From: Prochilodus magdalenae
Lineage: Eukaryota; Chordata; Actinopteri; Characiformes; Prochilodontidae
Reading direction: 5' to 3'
NCBI GenBank assembly: GCA_024036415.1
Contig: JAMWET010005075.1
Span: 521,001-585,000 of the forward strand
Length of the DNA: 64,000 bases
Positions within the stretch are counted from its first letter, which is position 1; each line of letters starts with the position of its first letter. Below are positions 25,281 through 38,026 of this stretch, piece by piece. A program made the translations under genes and the position numbers. The notes below the pieces were generated by a model. The model made no database searches, was not told where the DNA came from, and worked only from the letters and a program-made list of their open reading frames with translations.

Positions 25281-26345
25281 TAGTGTAACTAGTATACTAG
25301 TATAACTAGTCAGTAATAGCAATGAGTGTGCAATTGAGATGCACCTAAACACCGTGCATGTATATTGTGGCCCGGAGGAACAGTGTTAGCAGAGATTTAG
25401 GTTCCCGGGGTTTCCAAACAAACTACTGTCTCAGCGGGACTGAAGGAGTGGCTATAACCCCTGACTGCATGTGTGTCTCTGTGTGAAAAAGAACAAAATA
25501 AGCAAAAGAGGACCCAACACAAACCTTATGGTTAGGGAGATTTGTTTACACTTCACTTGGGAGCCACAAGAAGGAAATCCTCTAAAGCACCTGTTATTCG
25601 GCACGGAAAGCGAGCATGATGATAATGTGCAGTGTTATCTTAAACAACACCATATAGGCCTGAAAAGGACAGAGAAGTGTCAGCACCTGGACAGCTCTGT
25701 CATCTACCACAGTAGGGAGCTCCATAATGAAGGTCCTGCCTGAATAAAGCCCATGTGAGCACTAGTGGCTAAGGCTGTTATGACAACAAGGAATTTCCGA
25801 TAGCACAGCCGGGCTTGTTGTGTGTGTGTGTGTTTTTATACGGCTGCACTGTTCTCCAGTCGCTTGTGATGTTTGCCTGGACTTAACACAGCTGTTTGGG
25901 GCGGACGGTGGCCAGGCGAGAAAAATCGTGCCGTTCCGAGAAGAGAAGGCTGATGATGACGCTTAAGCTGAAAGGACACAGGCTTCCATCAACAGCTAGC
26001 ATCGAGAGGATGTTTAATCAGCTTTTATCTGGCCATAGTGTGCCTGACCCTGACACTAAACACACACACACACACACACACTCGCTCTCGCTCTCTCTTT
26101 TTTTACATGAGCACATGCCTGGTTGTACTACATTTCAGGACCTGCAGTCATAGAAATCTTTCATAGGTGTTGCATATGAAACAACCTGCACCGTACTGGC
26201 AGTGCTCTGAAATTGATGGCCTAAAAGGGGAGTTTGGACCCTCTTCAGTGCAGTCTCTAATCTTTGCACTAAATGTTTGAACATTGCTGTGAGGATTTGA
26301 TTGCATTCAGCCACATAAACAGTATTGAGGTCCTCTTCTGACATG

Positions 26346-26640
26346 AGTGTTCTGTGCACACTCACTCAGTCCGCCAGTCATCCTCTTTACCACTTCATCC
26401 TTCTGGGTCACGGGGACTGGTGGAGCCTATCCCAGCATGGGCGGAAGGCAGTCACACTTTCACACAGGGGCAATTTAGCATCTTCTATTCACCTGACAAC
26501 ATGTCATTGGACAGTGCAAGGAAACCAGAGCACGCGGAGGAGACCCACACGTGGAGAACATGCAAACTCCACACAGACAGGACTTTGGACACCCCAGCTG
26601 AGAAACGAACCCTTCATGCTTTATGGCGACAGTGGTACCA
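26346..26640 (-). mobile_element. Common teleost interspersed repeat (SINE-like, GTGGGTTTCCTCC type), minus copy
   Basis: Shares, in reverse order, the landmarks of the copy at 43.3 kb: TCATCCTTCTGGGTCACGGG, CCTATCCCAGCATGGGCGG, CAATTTAGCATCT, GGAAACCAGAGCAC and AACATGCAAACTCCACAC. The far end carries a degraded B-box-like ACGAACCC and GGCGACAGTGGTACCA. Recognised by recalled consensus. Confidence 0.75.
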
Positions 26641-28067
26641 CCATACTGCTCTTCATGTGCGTGCCCTTCATCTGCACACACACCCATGCACCGACACTTA
26701 TTTGTTTATTGGGCTTAAAATGTATGAAAACAAACACAGAGAGTCCGCAGGTCTCAGGTGCAGTAGTGAGGGTCTCTTATTGCATTATCTCCCCTTCTCC
26801 CTAACTCGATAAATGATCCCACATGATCATGCACATATATCCCCTCTCTCCAGGTCTTTGTTATTGTTCAGCTGCAATGTACAGTACCACTCTCTCACTG
26901 TGTTATAAATCAATCACATAACAAATGTGCTGTCTGACACTTGTGCCCTTCTATTACCCCTTTCATCTCTTCGTTCCTGTCCTTACTTTCTCCATTGGTT
27001 GTTTCATCTCTGTATAAAGCAATAAATCTCTCAAGGCCTTTACTTGTACTTACCTCACATGTGTACTGTGTGCATGACCGTGTAGCAGCCATTCAACAAA
27101 TGCAGGTAAAGCAATCCAGTCCAGATGCTGCCCAGCACATGCACAGTGCTCTGTCTATTGCTTTGCAGTTAGATGAGCTCTGATCCTCAGTAACAGTCAG
27201 TGCAGCTATGATGTAGATTCTGTGTGCGTTTAAATTTGAGTGAAGCTACCATGACTGAACTGAACTCCACAAATGATGTCACGAAAGATGTCTCTCACAC
27301 TGACCCCTCATACTGACACACACTTATTTACACATATCAGAGCAATGGCCTTGCAACTCCTTAGCAACCATCTGGGATAACACAGTAATGCCAAATGCTG
27401 CATTAACATGTTTACATTAAAAACCCATGTTCATAGATACACACAGCATGAAGCTATTCTAATGTTGCTATGATTCGGTTAATTCCACGACTGCGCTCTG
27501 TGGCAGAAATTGACAGTGTCTTCTGCTTACTGCTGGATTTTGCAGACCACCTCTTAACATTTATCCACTTTGCCATCATCCATCTTCAGCAAACATGTAT
27601 AAGCAGCATTAATAACACTCTAGCAACTACCTGGGACAATTTATGGCCAAGCAACACCTACTACCAAGGATTTAATGGACAATAATGTCAATAATGTCAA
27701 GCCAACTTAACATTAGTTCATGACCTTTCTCTTGTAGGTAACCAGTAGCTTTATTCAGTGCTGGCAAAATTGGTATTTTGGATATAACTATTCCTTTATG
27801 CTGAGACAGATGTGGTCATGTCCACCCTTTGAGATGGGATCTTTTTAATTTTGGTTAAATCCCACATAAATTAGAGCATATTTTATTTTGACTTTGTTAT
27901 GATGTATGACAGTGTTTCTCACTCATTAGGCCATTTGTGGTCATTTTGACTGAACACATTAGACAGGTTCTGAAGATGGATGAGCCCCATTGACACAGAG
28001 CGAGAAGTTTACAACAAAAGCAAAAGATTATGAATGGCTTCTTTCCACTAATGTTTAGCCTTTATAA

Positions 28068-28260
28068 AATATTTACAGTATTTGGCCGGCACTCTTATCC
28101 TAAGCAACTTAAGTTCAATTGTTTCCTATGCGTGTAGTGTTAGGAGTCTTACCCATGGACAGTTTCAGTTTCAGTATGGGTGTTAGGAGTCTTGCTTAAG
28201 GACCTGTTTCAGTATGGTGTAGGGTGCTTGGTGAAGATCAAACCACTGTACTATATCAGC
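28068..28260 (-). mobile_element. Truncated tRNA-derived SINE, minus strand
   Basis: Begins with the reverse complement of the same SINE tail (CACTCTTATCCTAAGCAACTTAAG) and core (AGTGTTAGGAGTCTTACCCA, partly duplicated as GGTGTTAGGAGTCTTGCTTA). The tRNA-like head is truncated. The duplicated core (28,136 and 28,181) suggests a small internal rearrangement. Confidence 0.7.
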
Positions 28261-28779
28261 CACTCTTAATTTAAACAATATATAGTCACCTGTCCAGAGA
28301 AAAGCTTCTCCATTTTATTGATTTTTGCTTTTATGCATCATCTCAATCATGCGATCCTCCATAGGCCCACAAACCACTCAACCCATGCATATCAGAACTG
28401 TACACAGTATTATTGATACACATTATTTATTGCTGCTCATATCTCACTTTTTTAATGCTGCTAATTTATTTGCAATAATCTCAGTGTTTATTATAATCAA
28501 GCACTTCATCACTTTATCACTTTACAGTGTTAAGTTTACAGCTCCAGTGTTATGTTTACATTATATGTCATAGTGTGCAATAATATTATCTCTCGGAAAC
28601 CTAGCAATATATTCTAAAAGTGTAAAGTATAATTTCCTATTTGTTACTCCCCCATCTCCACACCTTCTATATTTATACTTATGTCTCGTCTGCACTGTTA
28701 TGTTACTAGTATGTCTCGTGTGTTTACACTATGTTCATATTTGCACATCAGAGTTTAGAGAAAGGCAATCTCGTTCAGC

Positions 28780-29010
28780 TATGCACTCCTGTTGTAAAGT
28801 CTGAATGAGAATAAAGTCAACTTTGACTTTGATCTGAACACAGCAGCTGCTGCATTCATTTTCATGATGAATGAAACAGAAATGGCCTAAATTGCTTGGA
28901 ATACAGTCTGGTTCCATTGACTTACATTAAAGTTAAAAGAGGTTTTTGCTCTATTTGAAGTGGCCATTTTGCTTGTTGCTTGTTTTTCTTTGGACAGCAA
29001 CGATACATAT
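28780..29010 (-). mobile_element. Interspersed repeat family 3, minus copy, abutting a LINE-type 3' tail
   Basis: Reverse complement of family 3: CACAGCAGCTGCTG, TCTGGTTCCATTGACTTACA and CTTTGGACAGCAACGATACA. Just left (about 28,330-28,830) sequence ending GAATGAGAATAAAGTCAACT resembles the AATAAAG-type 3' end of fish retroposons. Confidence 0.6.
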
Positions 29011-30199
29011 GCTAGTCCTAGGAACACACATGAACGTTTAATCTAAGGTCCTGTGACTCCGCATGATCTGCCAAATGAATCTAATTCATTTGAAACACCC
29101 AGGTTTTCTACAGAAACACAGTTTGAGTAATCTGTAGAGTCTCAGCTGTCGAGTACCAGCTCTCATGCTTCTGGTTGAAAAAATGAATGTAATCTTCATT
29201 ATCATAAAAGTCATTATCTAAAATCGGAATTTAAATTTGCCATCCATATATTTTTCCATGACATACCCAAACAATGCAAAACCATGTGTTCTGTTCTCGT
29301 AGTATATATCAGCATGTAAAATTTAAAGACCTCTGTGGCCAGTCGATCCACAGACATAGATCACTGGAACTCCAGCCTTTCTAGCATTAACTCTCACTCA
29401 CCTCTAGCTGGACACAGAAGCCGCAGTCCAGAGCTGACCACACGGACAGGCACGTCTAGTGTTACAGTACACTAGACCAGGTCACAACTGAAGGCCAGTC
29501 AAACTTCTACGTAGCTTCAAGTTAAATCCATGTTCGAGCTCGGAGTGATATCCGTGCTCAGCGGATGGAAAAACGTGTCTGCAGATATTCTGATCTGCCC
29601 TGCTTTATCTCCTACACTTCCTACAGAATCTCTCCTTCTGTCACTGAGTCTTCCCTCTCTGCTCCCCACCTTCGTCCTCTCTCTCCAGTACACACTACCT
29701 CATCACCTCTTCCGCATGTCATGCTGAGTTGCAACAAGGTGTTGTTATGGCGATGTGAGGTCGTTGCTAGCTCCTCTCGTCCATTTTTCACCTTTGCTCC
29801 TTTCGCTGCCAGTGAAATAGCACACCAATATTGGGTAACCTTCAAAATGTCAGTGGACAGATGCGCTCGTCCTTGTGGCAAACACACACCTACGCATTAA
29901 AACACACACGCGCACATGCACATAGGCAGGGTGAAGCACTGTCTGACTGGACCGTGTCCAAAAAGAGAGTAGTGTTTGTATAATAAAACCCCACTGGAGC
30001 TCAAATTCACGTCTAGACTACCCTGTATCACACTGCCAGGTCATATAACTAGTTATTATTTGTGAAGATAATGCCATATGCCTGCAAAGGTGACTCTTAT
30101 TCGAGCATCTGAGTTGCAGAGCTAATTCACTGTAACACTACAGCAGAGAAGAATGGTTTATAGTGAATGAACTTAATCTTAAAAAATAACTGCAGTTTA

Positions 30200-30400
30200 T
30201 GACATTTACGGTATTTAGCTGACGCTCTTATCCAGAGCGACTTACAAGGTTAATCATATTACAGGGAGGCCAGTGTAGTGTTAGGAGTCTTGCCCACGGA
30301 CTCTTATTGGTGTAGCACAGCGCAGTCACTCAGCCTGGGATTCGAACCCCAGTCTCCCACGTGTGGTGGTAGCTACTTGGCGGGTAGTCTACCAACCTCA
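30200..30400 (-). mobile_element. tRNA-derived fish SINE, minus strand (near full length)
   Basis: Reverse complement of the 25.1-kb SINE: tail GACGCTCTTATCCAGAGCGA, core AGTGTTAGGAGTCTTGCCCA, then GGGATTCGAACCCC, the reverse of a good B box (GGGGTTCGAATCCC). Better preserved B box than the 25.1-kb copy. Confidence 0.85.
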
Positions 30401-30437
30401 AGAAGTATTGGACGGTGGTGCACTGTAATAAAGCACA

Positions 30438-30870
30438 AGTAAGCTCAGTGGACCAAAACTTAGTCAAAGCCTAGCATACTGCTAATGGTGCTGTATGGAT
30501 GGGGCTATAAATACCTGTGGGGTGTGAGTGACGGGATTCATGGATTGAGAAGAGGTGGTGCAGTGCAGTGAATGTCTAGTGTGTGCAAAGTGCCTCCAAG
30601 GCAGATGTTAATGACTGGCTATAAGGAGTGATTGCATTTGGGCTAAAGGCCACAGGGTGAAGGAAGTAGCTGAATCTGCAGGTGTATGGAAAATGGTGGC
30701 TAAATTCCCAGTCTACAGGAAACTCCTCAGAGTTGTGCCAGGGAAGCATCCACCAAATCTGGCCCAACTTCTCAATTCTTTGATGCAAGAGAGGCTGAAC
30801 ATTGATGTGGCCTGCATCCAGAAACGTGTCCATGCCAAATCGAAAGCCAGCTGTTATATGTCCTCATGGA
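30438..30870 (+). mobile_element. Tc1-like transposon remnant, family 2, copy c
   Basis: Plus-orientation copy. It carries GGATTCATGGATTGAGAAGA and then a frame reading KEVAESAGV, the Tc1 helix-turn-helix region, followed by a shifted stretch. The transposase frame ends by frameshift soon after; catalytic DDE regions are absent. Confidence 0.75.
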
Positions 30871-32334
30871 TGGATTACATGCTAGTAGGCTTGGCTTTGT
30901 CCAGGGAGCTCTCTTTGTACTGTTTTTAAGTATCTGTACTTTATTAAATATGCCATGCATTTATTCAGCACCTTAACTGCCCACTTCAGGAATTTCCCCC
31001 CTCTTGAGCTTGTTTAATATTGTCCGAGGTGTGAGAAGCTATCTGGAGTGAACGGTGCAGTCCACCTTAACAGTTGCCTGCCTGTACAAGCTGTAACATT
31101 TAAGGTGGAATGGAACATTTTATTACGAAGCTGGTGAAAAGGAAGCCAGCCTCAGTCAACATCATCCAGAGAACATCACCCATGCTCAATGATAGTTCAG
31201 TTCCCTGAAAGAGGTTGGAAAAGTGCCAGTAGTATGGAATGGTACATTTCTGCGTAGTCTGCTGTTATCATTGCTGTTGCTCCATTGCCATTGTTTCCAG
31301 CTGGACTGGAATGTTTGTAGGAGTTTGGAATCAGCCCATTCTACTGCCGTTTATGCAAATGCATGATTGGCATTTGAAGGAGGATACCACATTGTGTCAT
31401 TGTTTCACGTCCTTGGTTGTTGATATTTGTTACACCAAAGTGGTTTTTCGAAAAGGGTATAAATTGGCTTTTTTTTTTATTGTCACACCCATAGCAGCTT
31501 CGCAGTTATGAATTTAAGCACTAATAAACAGGAAATTGTGCCTGTCTATCAAGTCATACGCTTGTGAATCTGAGGTGTGGGCCCTTGCAGTTTAAACGCA
31601 GGAGAATAAGGGTATATGGGAATAAGGGAATATGTCCCCAGGGTTTAAGCATTCTCTACACAGTGTTGCAGAGAGCGTTGCTGCCTTGGCCAGGTCTCCT
31701 GTTGTGAGGCAGTGATACTATCAAAGAAAGGTGACCTGGTTAAAAAGAAGACCAATCCAAACAGTGCTGCTTTGTTGGCTGGCTGTGATAAAATCAGTGA
31801 GACAGTAGAGATGAGGCACACAGGCCTCGAGCTATAGACTGGGTACAGGAGGACATCAAGTCTGGGTTAATAAAGACAGAGAGCTGGGATCAGGGCATCA
31901 GAGCGAGGGGAGACGAGTCTCATGGAGGTGCAGGAGTGTGGAAAGAGATAGACAGGAAGAAGCAAGCAGAAAGAGAGCGGGAGACGCATGACAGAGGCCA
32001 GGCTAGCGCTGACCTGTACTGCGTGATTATATCTGAGCCGGCCTGGTTACTGTATCCTGGCAGTTAAGCCAAGCGGTTAAAAGGGGCTGGAGCTATCAAG
32101 CTGACACCACTCAAGACCTTTGGCTGTGCCTTGCCTGAACCATATGGCTAAAAAGTGTTTATTTTGGGCACAAGTGATTTTGAGTAAGCCACAGAAATAA
32201 TATATTTAGCATCATTAGATGGTCAGGTCCTGGCATCATACCAGCTGACCAGTCACATCATCTGCTGAACCAGTCACCGGTTTCACTCACCTACCTTAAC
32301 ACTACCACCTCTACCTCAACACTACTACCTTATA

Positions 32335-32515
32335 CTGTTTATTAATGTGTATATGTATATTGTGAAGACTGTATATTGTTATTGTCTGTATTTATTGTAT
32401 ATGTGAAGTCATTGTGTATATTGTGGACTGTCAATACTAGAGAGACACAAGCTGCTAAAACCAAATTCATTGTGTGTGTTAACACACTTGGTCAATAAAC
32501 CTGATTCTAATTCTG
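32335..32515 (+). mobile_element. Retroposon 3' tail remnant
   Basis: Low-complexity TGTATATTGT repeats ending in GGTCAATAAACCTGATTCTA, the usual terminal motif of fish non-LTR retroposon tails. The body is not recognisable. Confidence 0.4.
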
Positions 32516-33663
32516 ACCCTAAGTTTAAGGACTCCTGATGGCCTTTAGTCCACCCCTGAACCTTAGACATTGTGTAGCGATTGGCTGAGAAAGAAGAAGA
32601 CTCATGTTTCCTGAGGTTCCATCATGATTACTGTCATTGCGTTTCCCTATATGGTTATTTATCTAGAGGCGGGTCTTCCCCTGTGGGGATAGGAATGCAT
32701 TGCTTGTTTTGAGCAGGATATCAGTGGTGAAGGAAGAGCATGTCACGCATAATTATACAGTGCAGCAGGCCGAAGGGCGATTCCGGCCCATTCCAACACG
32801 ACCATGTGTCATTCGCTGGTGTTTATCATTATTCCTGGAAAAGATGAGCAGTTATCCGCTCTGTGTTTAGAGCCGGTGGATACTAGGGCTGATACTATCA
32901 ATAATATTCATAATCATGATTAATCAATGATTATTTTGATGATTAATAATAAACACAATTTTTAACAGCAGACCTTTAATTTTACTTCATATACTGTATA
33001 TGCTGACCTCAGATCCTGCTGATGTGGGGTTTCCTATCTTTCAGGCATACACACAAAAGCAACCAGGCTTTGTAATGACCTGTGAATGCCATGTCTATCA
33101 TGTGAACTGCAATGTGATTGTTTAGATCGTTTGGATTTGATGAAATGAGTATGACAGAGCTACTGGATACACAGGGATAGCACTTCTAAAGCCATACATC
33201 AACTCATTCTCAATCAGTTCCCCCACAGAACATGCTAACAAGCAAAAAGAGTCCCCGTACACTTTCACCAGAGCAGTTTGTGATTTCACAAGGTGACTGT
33301 GTGGATCTCTATCTGGACGCACTATTGTTGTTATGACTATGAGTTTATCCGTAGGCAGAGTGTATGAGGTGAGTCTTTGCTAGAATGGAGCTATTCACTG
33401 GCCTTTGACAACAATACAGCATTCCCAGTCCAATCTACAATGGGAATACAGAGAATACAGAGCCTGTCTATTTCTAAATATTTCCTCCTACTAATATCAG
33501 AGTGAGGTGGTCATACAGAGTTCATCTGAAAAGGGTGACGTTATTATTCAGGCACCAATGGGGTGCCAAGAAGTGTGTATGCAGGAGGTGAGTGGACAGA
33601 GTCAAGCTCTTACATACACACAGCATTCCAAAAGCATGGAAGCAAGCAAATATATATTTCAGA

Positions 33664-33666
<3 letters not shown>

Positions 33667-33700
<34 letters not shown>
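33667..33700. repeat. (TG)n(TA)n compound microsatellite
   Basis: GTGTGTGTGTGTG followed by about 11 TA units, immediately against the left end of the Tc1-like copy B. Confidence 0.9.
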
Positions 33701-34007
33701 CAAGCTCAAAAAAATAGTTGCACAAATAGTCACACCCCGAAAGAATCACCCAGCAGGAAAGAAACCGGGTGGGTTTGACATCATATGACAAGATGAATGA
33801 TTCATTGTCACACATCACACATCCTGGTGTCACCCCACCTCTGCAACTCCATGCACAGACCTATGCATGTTGGCAACCATGCCATTAGCAAACATGGCGG
33901 CCCGATGCCATACTGAGACACTACTTCTGTATGTGTAGCTCAATAAATAGCATTGCATAGAATCCGACGCTTCCCTCTGGGTGCTACTATCTTTAAATCA
34001 TGAGTGT
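33701..34007 (+). mobile_element. Tc1-like family 1, copy B (short, internally deleted)
   Basis: About 307 bp. The left end has AAAAAAATAGTTGCACAAATAG and the right end GGGTGCTACTATCTTTAAATCATGAGTGT, with the family's inverted ends. The interior jumps from the 5' block to the 3' block (CAAACATGGCGGCCCGATGC, CTTCTGTATGTGTAGCTCAATAAAT), removing the transposase. Confidence 0.75.
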
Positions 34008-34598
34008 CTTTTATGAGAGTATTTTTACAGTATTGCTCAGCAAGCAGTACAGCATGTCTACTGACATCTAGTGCTTCCTGAAATATTTCAGTCCAGCAGG
34101 GATGTACTAACTGTGCCTTCAGGAGCATCAGGGGGAATCAGGGGATATAGTTCCAGCCGTAATAGAACTCTGTAGGATAATTAATTGAAGAAGAGCTAAG
34201 GCCTGCCTAGCATTATCATAGCATGTTGAGAACTTATTATGAAGCAGGTTACAGTGTAAAACCAGCATATGAAAGCATGCCAGCCTACGATACCCAGGAG
34301 AAAACAGTACACTGAAGTATACCTTATATAAATAATCATTAGAGCTATTAAATATATACTTAAACAGAACTAACTGTACGTAACTGTACTGATGTGAGAC
34401 ACCACTGCAGACACAGTATAGTTTTATAGGCAGTTTTTGTTTCAGCTGCTGTTTTGCAGTTTGGCTTACACAGAAGTGTTTAGTCTGCCCACTTCTGCAG
34501 TGGTCCTATCACAATGACCACACAGCAGATAAGATAACCATTGAGAGTGCCACAGTGTTTAGATCAAGGTGTTGATCGCTGGGTGTTGGGTAGCTCAC

Positions 34599-34929
34599 CT
34601 GTGCGCTGTGCAGTCCTCTCTGGCCACATGAAAAGGCTGGTGCTCTTCTATGATGTTATGTATGAGTGGAGATGAGGGCAGGCGGGAGCGGTTGGGGTGC
34701 GGCAGTGACCCACACATTTCCCATTGCCTGGTGGTGGTACTGCCTCCCCCCTTCTTCTTCCGGGGTAGGGTGCCGTGGATGGAGACACTGTGGTATCCAG
34801 GAGGAGGCAACTCAGCCACAGCAGGCCTGGAGCTCAGCAGGTCCATAGAAGAGGCCAGTGGGCACTGGCGCCCTACATGCAGGTTCCTGGGTAGGCTGGC
34901 AAACCTCCCCTCCGCCATCATCCTCAACT
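34599..34929 (-). CDS. bcar3: bcar3 first coding exon (N-terminus of the long isoform), partial gene
   Basis: BCAR3 (NSP2) is a cytoplasmic adaptor with an SH2 domain and a C-terminal Cdc25-like fold that binds p130Cas/BCAR1 and promotes Src-dependent adhesion and motility signalling. This exon encodes only the region before the SH2 domain. Seen: acceptor TCTTCTACAG before 34,929, donor CAG|GTGAGC after 34,599, 331 nt, one open frame. The likely start is ATGATGG at 34,921-34,916 (purine at -3, G at +4). Landmarks match the human N-terminus as I recall it: FASLPRN, then PLASSMDLLSSR, then VSIHGTLPRKKKG, in the same order and spacing. The remainder is Ser/Pro-rich and diverged. The exon ends in phase 2 (AG|G), which fits the 40-nt exon at 21.7 kb. 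An upstream reading frame continues through the acceptor, but that part is intron. Identification is strong; the exact start between the two adjacent ATGs is open. Confidence 0.93.
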
Positions 34930-35174
34930 CTGTAGAAGATAATGGAGAGTACAGTGGATTAACGCTACGTTCAGGTGCTACCTGTGTTTCCAGACCTGTC
35001 GATGTGTACACAGGGACATAGGAGAAACAGAGTGTGTCCACTGGTATGAGTATACTGACTACACAGTGACTGGTATGAGCTATCATAACCAACATGCCCG
35101 ATAGAAACCTGGAATAAAGCTAGTTAGTATTGCATCAGTGGGTTCCTTTCCATTTCCACATGATGGTTAAAACT

Positions 35175-35228
<54 letters not shown>

Positions 35229-35229
35229 T
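35175..35229. repeat. (GATA)13 tetranucleotide array
   Basis: Perfect ATAG/GATA array of about 54 bp, 250 bp upstream (transcript sense) of the main bcar3 coding exon. Confidence 0.97.
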
Positions 35230-37600
35230 TCTGAAGTTATCTGATCATTCAAGCGGTCATGTAAACCGCATACTCTGATTTCTTGGATCAGATTTTATGA
35301 ACCCAGTTCTGAGTTCATTTTGGGGGGGAGCTCTTTATTGTTGGTTTGCTTCTACACACAAGAATTTCATCTTTGATCTTCTGTGCACAGGTGTGGATAA
35401 TGGTATGCACTAGCTTCATCCGTTTGCTGCATTTAATTATTTTCCTTAAATAAAAACAGTCAATAACCAGTGCTCACATTACAAAATAAACCAATCAACC
35501 AACCCCACACACAGTGGATAGCTTCCACACTCACAATAGATCGCCACTGGGGGACCAGAGACCACTCACGGTTCTGCTTTATCGTTGATCAAACATATAA
35601 ACCTGCAGAGCAAGCAGATCTGCATCTGGAAGCTCTGGAAAAGCTCTTATGAAAATCTTATAAAGATAAAGAAGGATTTTAGCTCAGTGATCAGATTTCT
35701 GAGGGTATGTGTAGCCTTACTCTGATTTCTTTCGTCTTTTTCAGAATAGTGGAAAAAACAGGATACGGTATCGGAAAAAGCAAACTGAGCTTAACACAGG
35801 AACTGTGAGACAGCATTAACACCAATGGAGCGATGCTGAAACTAACTGCATGGTAAAATAAACGCTGTGAATATTAATAATGTTCATACTGTATGCTAAA
35901 GTGACGAAGTTTTTTGTCATGCTTACATTATATCTTATTCTGTGGCTTCTTCAAAATTCAAGCATTTATTATCATATGCACAGAGAAACAAGCAGTTGCC
36001 CTGCTGGTTGCAAAGAAATCTGATTATTGCCTGAGTCACGTACACGTGGAGTTTTCCTATTATTTGATTACATGTAAACGTGGTGAACAGATTACTGACA
36101 ACATCTGATTTTCTGCAGTTATCAGATTTTGTAAATACACTCTTTGTTGTGGATTGTTATTATCTGATCCAGGCAGCGTTGATTTTCAAGTTCGCGTTAA
36201 CTCAAACTCTGCGCATGCCACTGTTTACAGCTACCTTACTACTTTGTATCGATAAGCCTGAGAGTTCCTGATCTAAACTGTGCATGGGAACAGCCCATCG
36301 AGTTCCAGCTTGCGGATTTCGAGTTTTACCCTCTCCTTTCTGAGGAGGAAGGACCGTTTTAGTGGTCAGTGGTAGGAAATTATTTATTGATCTAAATGCA
36401 TGTTAGTTTTAGTAGCCACCATTTAAACATTTGCTAATCATCTTTAAATATTGAGAGCATCCTCAAATACATTAGACAAGTTAACTGTGTAGTTAGTCAT
36501 GTTTCCAACTATGAACGCTTAAACACAAAGATCTCCACATTATGCCCAATAGGACCAAAACAGGCTCCAAGATCCATAGCACGTCACATTTTCACAACAA
36601 TGCTCTGGTTTGATTATACTGGATTACTTTGTGGAGATATAACACCAGAGCTGAGACCTTTGAAGCTTGCCTTTCATCAGTCTGCTGCCGCAGTCACTTT
36701 GTTTTATGCTCAGATGGTTTTCTGCACGGGTTGGGTTATATAACGTTGGCAGGTTATCTGAGGGGACTTGGCTTTTTGCGGCTCCATTGTGAAAATGTGG
36801 CTGTCATAGTGTTAGGAGTAATCAGTACGGAGGCTGCGCTGACGGATAAGGAGGGTGCTCATGTCTGCCCTGAAGCATAATGTGAACACTGGTGCGCAGT
36901 GTTTTGTTAACCTGAGCCGAAATATGACACAGAAGTACAAATTACACCTCTGCTGCTATTACAGAGCGGTCTCCTGGCGGAGGGAGGGCTACAGAGGCTG
37001 ATAAAGATGGCTGCCATGTTGAAGGAACCTCCTTTCTGACCACATGAGCAGAAGATAACGATCTCCCGTTGCTCTCTCCAAAAGTTATTTACCTCAGCAT
37101 TCCACAGGATGCCTGTGGCACCGCTAATTGGGCATAAAAGTGGAGTCTCCGTGCGCTTAGCATTGGACACATGACAGACACGTCTACACTCACTGATGGG
37201 TACCACCTCTGCAGGGCTTGTGCTTGTTCCTGCATGTCAATCCGCAAATGTCTTACTCATATCTATATTTACTAGGACTATCAGTGTAGACTTTGGAAGT
37301 CTTGTTTGTCGTTCTGTAAAGGGCCCAGCTCATACGATCTGATTTATGCAGTTGCACTGAGTGCTTGTGTAATTTACAATTCAGTCCAAGCACGCTCTGT
37401 GTATATGGCATAAAGCTGTTGCGTACAGGTTCTGTTTCTTCTCTATTTGGTCTCTGTTGTTGTAACTCTCTCAGTCTTCACGGTATCATCTGTTTCCTGA
37501 TTAGGACAATATGTCAAGAGTAGGACGACATGTCAGGACATCAACAGGACTTGTTATCAGCACTGTACATGTAGTTTTCAGTCTGAGCCAGACCCAGGCT
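35230..37600. other. bcar3 intron, no gene seen
   Basis: No exon or recognised element. The sequence around 36,905-37,206 is non-repetitive and somewhat GC-richer, with an open minus-strand frame, but no good splice acceptor or protein similarity that I recognise. Confidence 0.4.
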
Positions 37601-37608
37601 GTGCAAAA

Positions 37609-37625
37609 TAAGGACGCGCACGCAC

Positions 37626-37666
<41 letters not shown>

Positions 37667-37731
37667 CACACACACTCACACACACACACACAAACATACA
37701 CACACACACATGCACAAACACTCACACACAA

Positions 37732-37772
<41 letters not shown>

Positions 37773-37773
37773 T

Positions 37774-37815
<42 letters not shown>

Positions 37816-37850
37816 ACACACACATGCACACACACTCACACACAAACATA

Positions 37851-37884
<34 letters not shown>

Positions 37885-38026
37885 TCAGGAACATCTGCCA
37901 CCAAAACAGATACATAGCAGAACTGATTCTGCTGTCTATCCAGTTTGTCCCTTTGTAGAGTGTGTGTGTGTGTGTGTGTGTGTGTCTGTGTGTGCGCGCG
38001 CGTGTGTGTGTGTGTGTCTGTGTGTA
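37609..38026. repeat. CA array facing a TG array (inverted compound microsatellite)
   Basis: 37,609-37,884 is a long compound CA array with recurring ACACATGCACACACACTCACACACAAACATACAC-type variants (three sub-blocks near 37,665, 37,710 and 37,825). After 75 bp of unique sequence a TG array runs 37,960-38,026. The two are complementary and could fold back. Histidine/threonine- and cysteine/valine-rich open frames across them are artefacts. Confidence 0.95.

Noticed and set aside
34930..35095. Upstream extension of the open frame before the bcar3 coding exon
   Set aside because: A good acceptor (TCTTCTACAG) precedes the conserved part, and the extension bears no resemblance to BCAR3.
36907..37206. 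99-residue minus-strand frame in GC-richer intron, on the bcar3 strand
   Set aside because: No good acceptor, and the sequence does not match any BCAR3 segment; it may instead be conserved non-coding DNA, which cannot be tested here.
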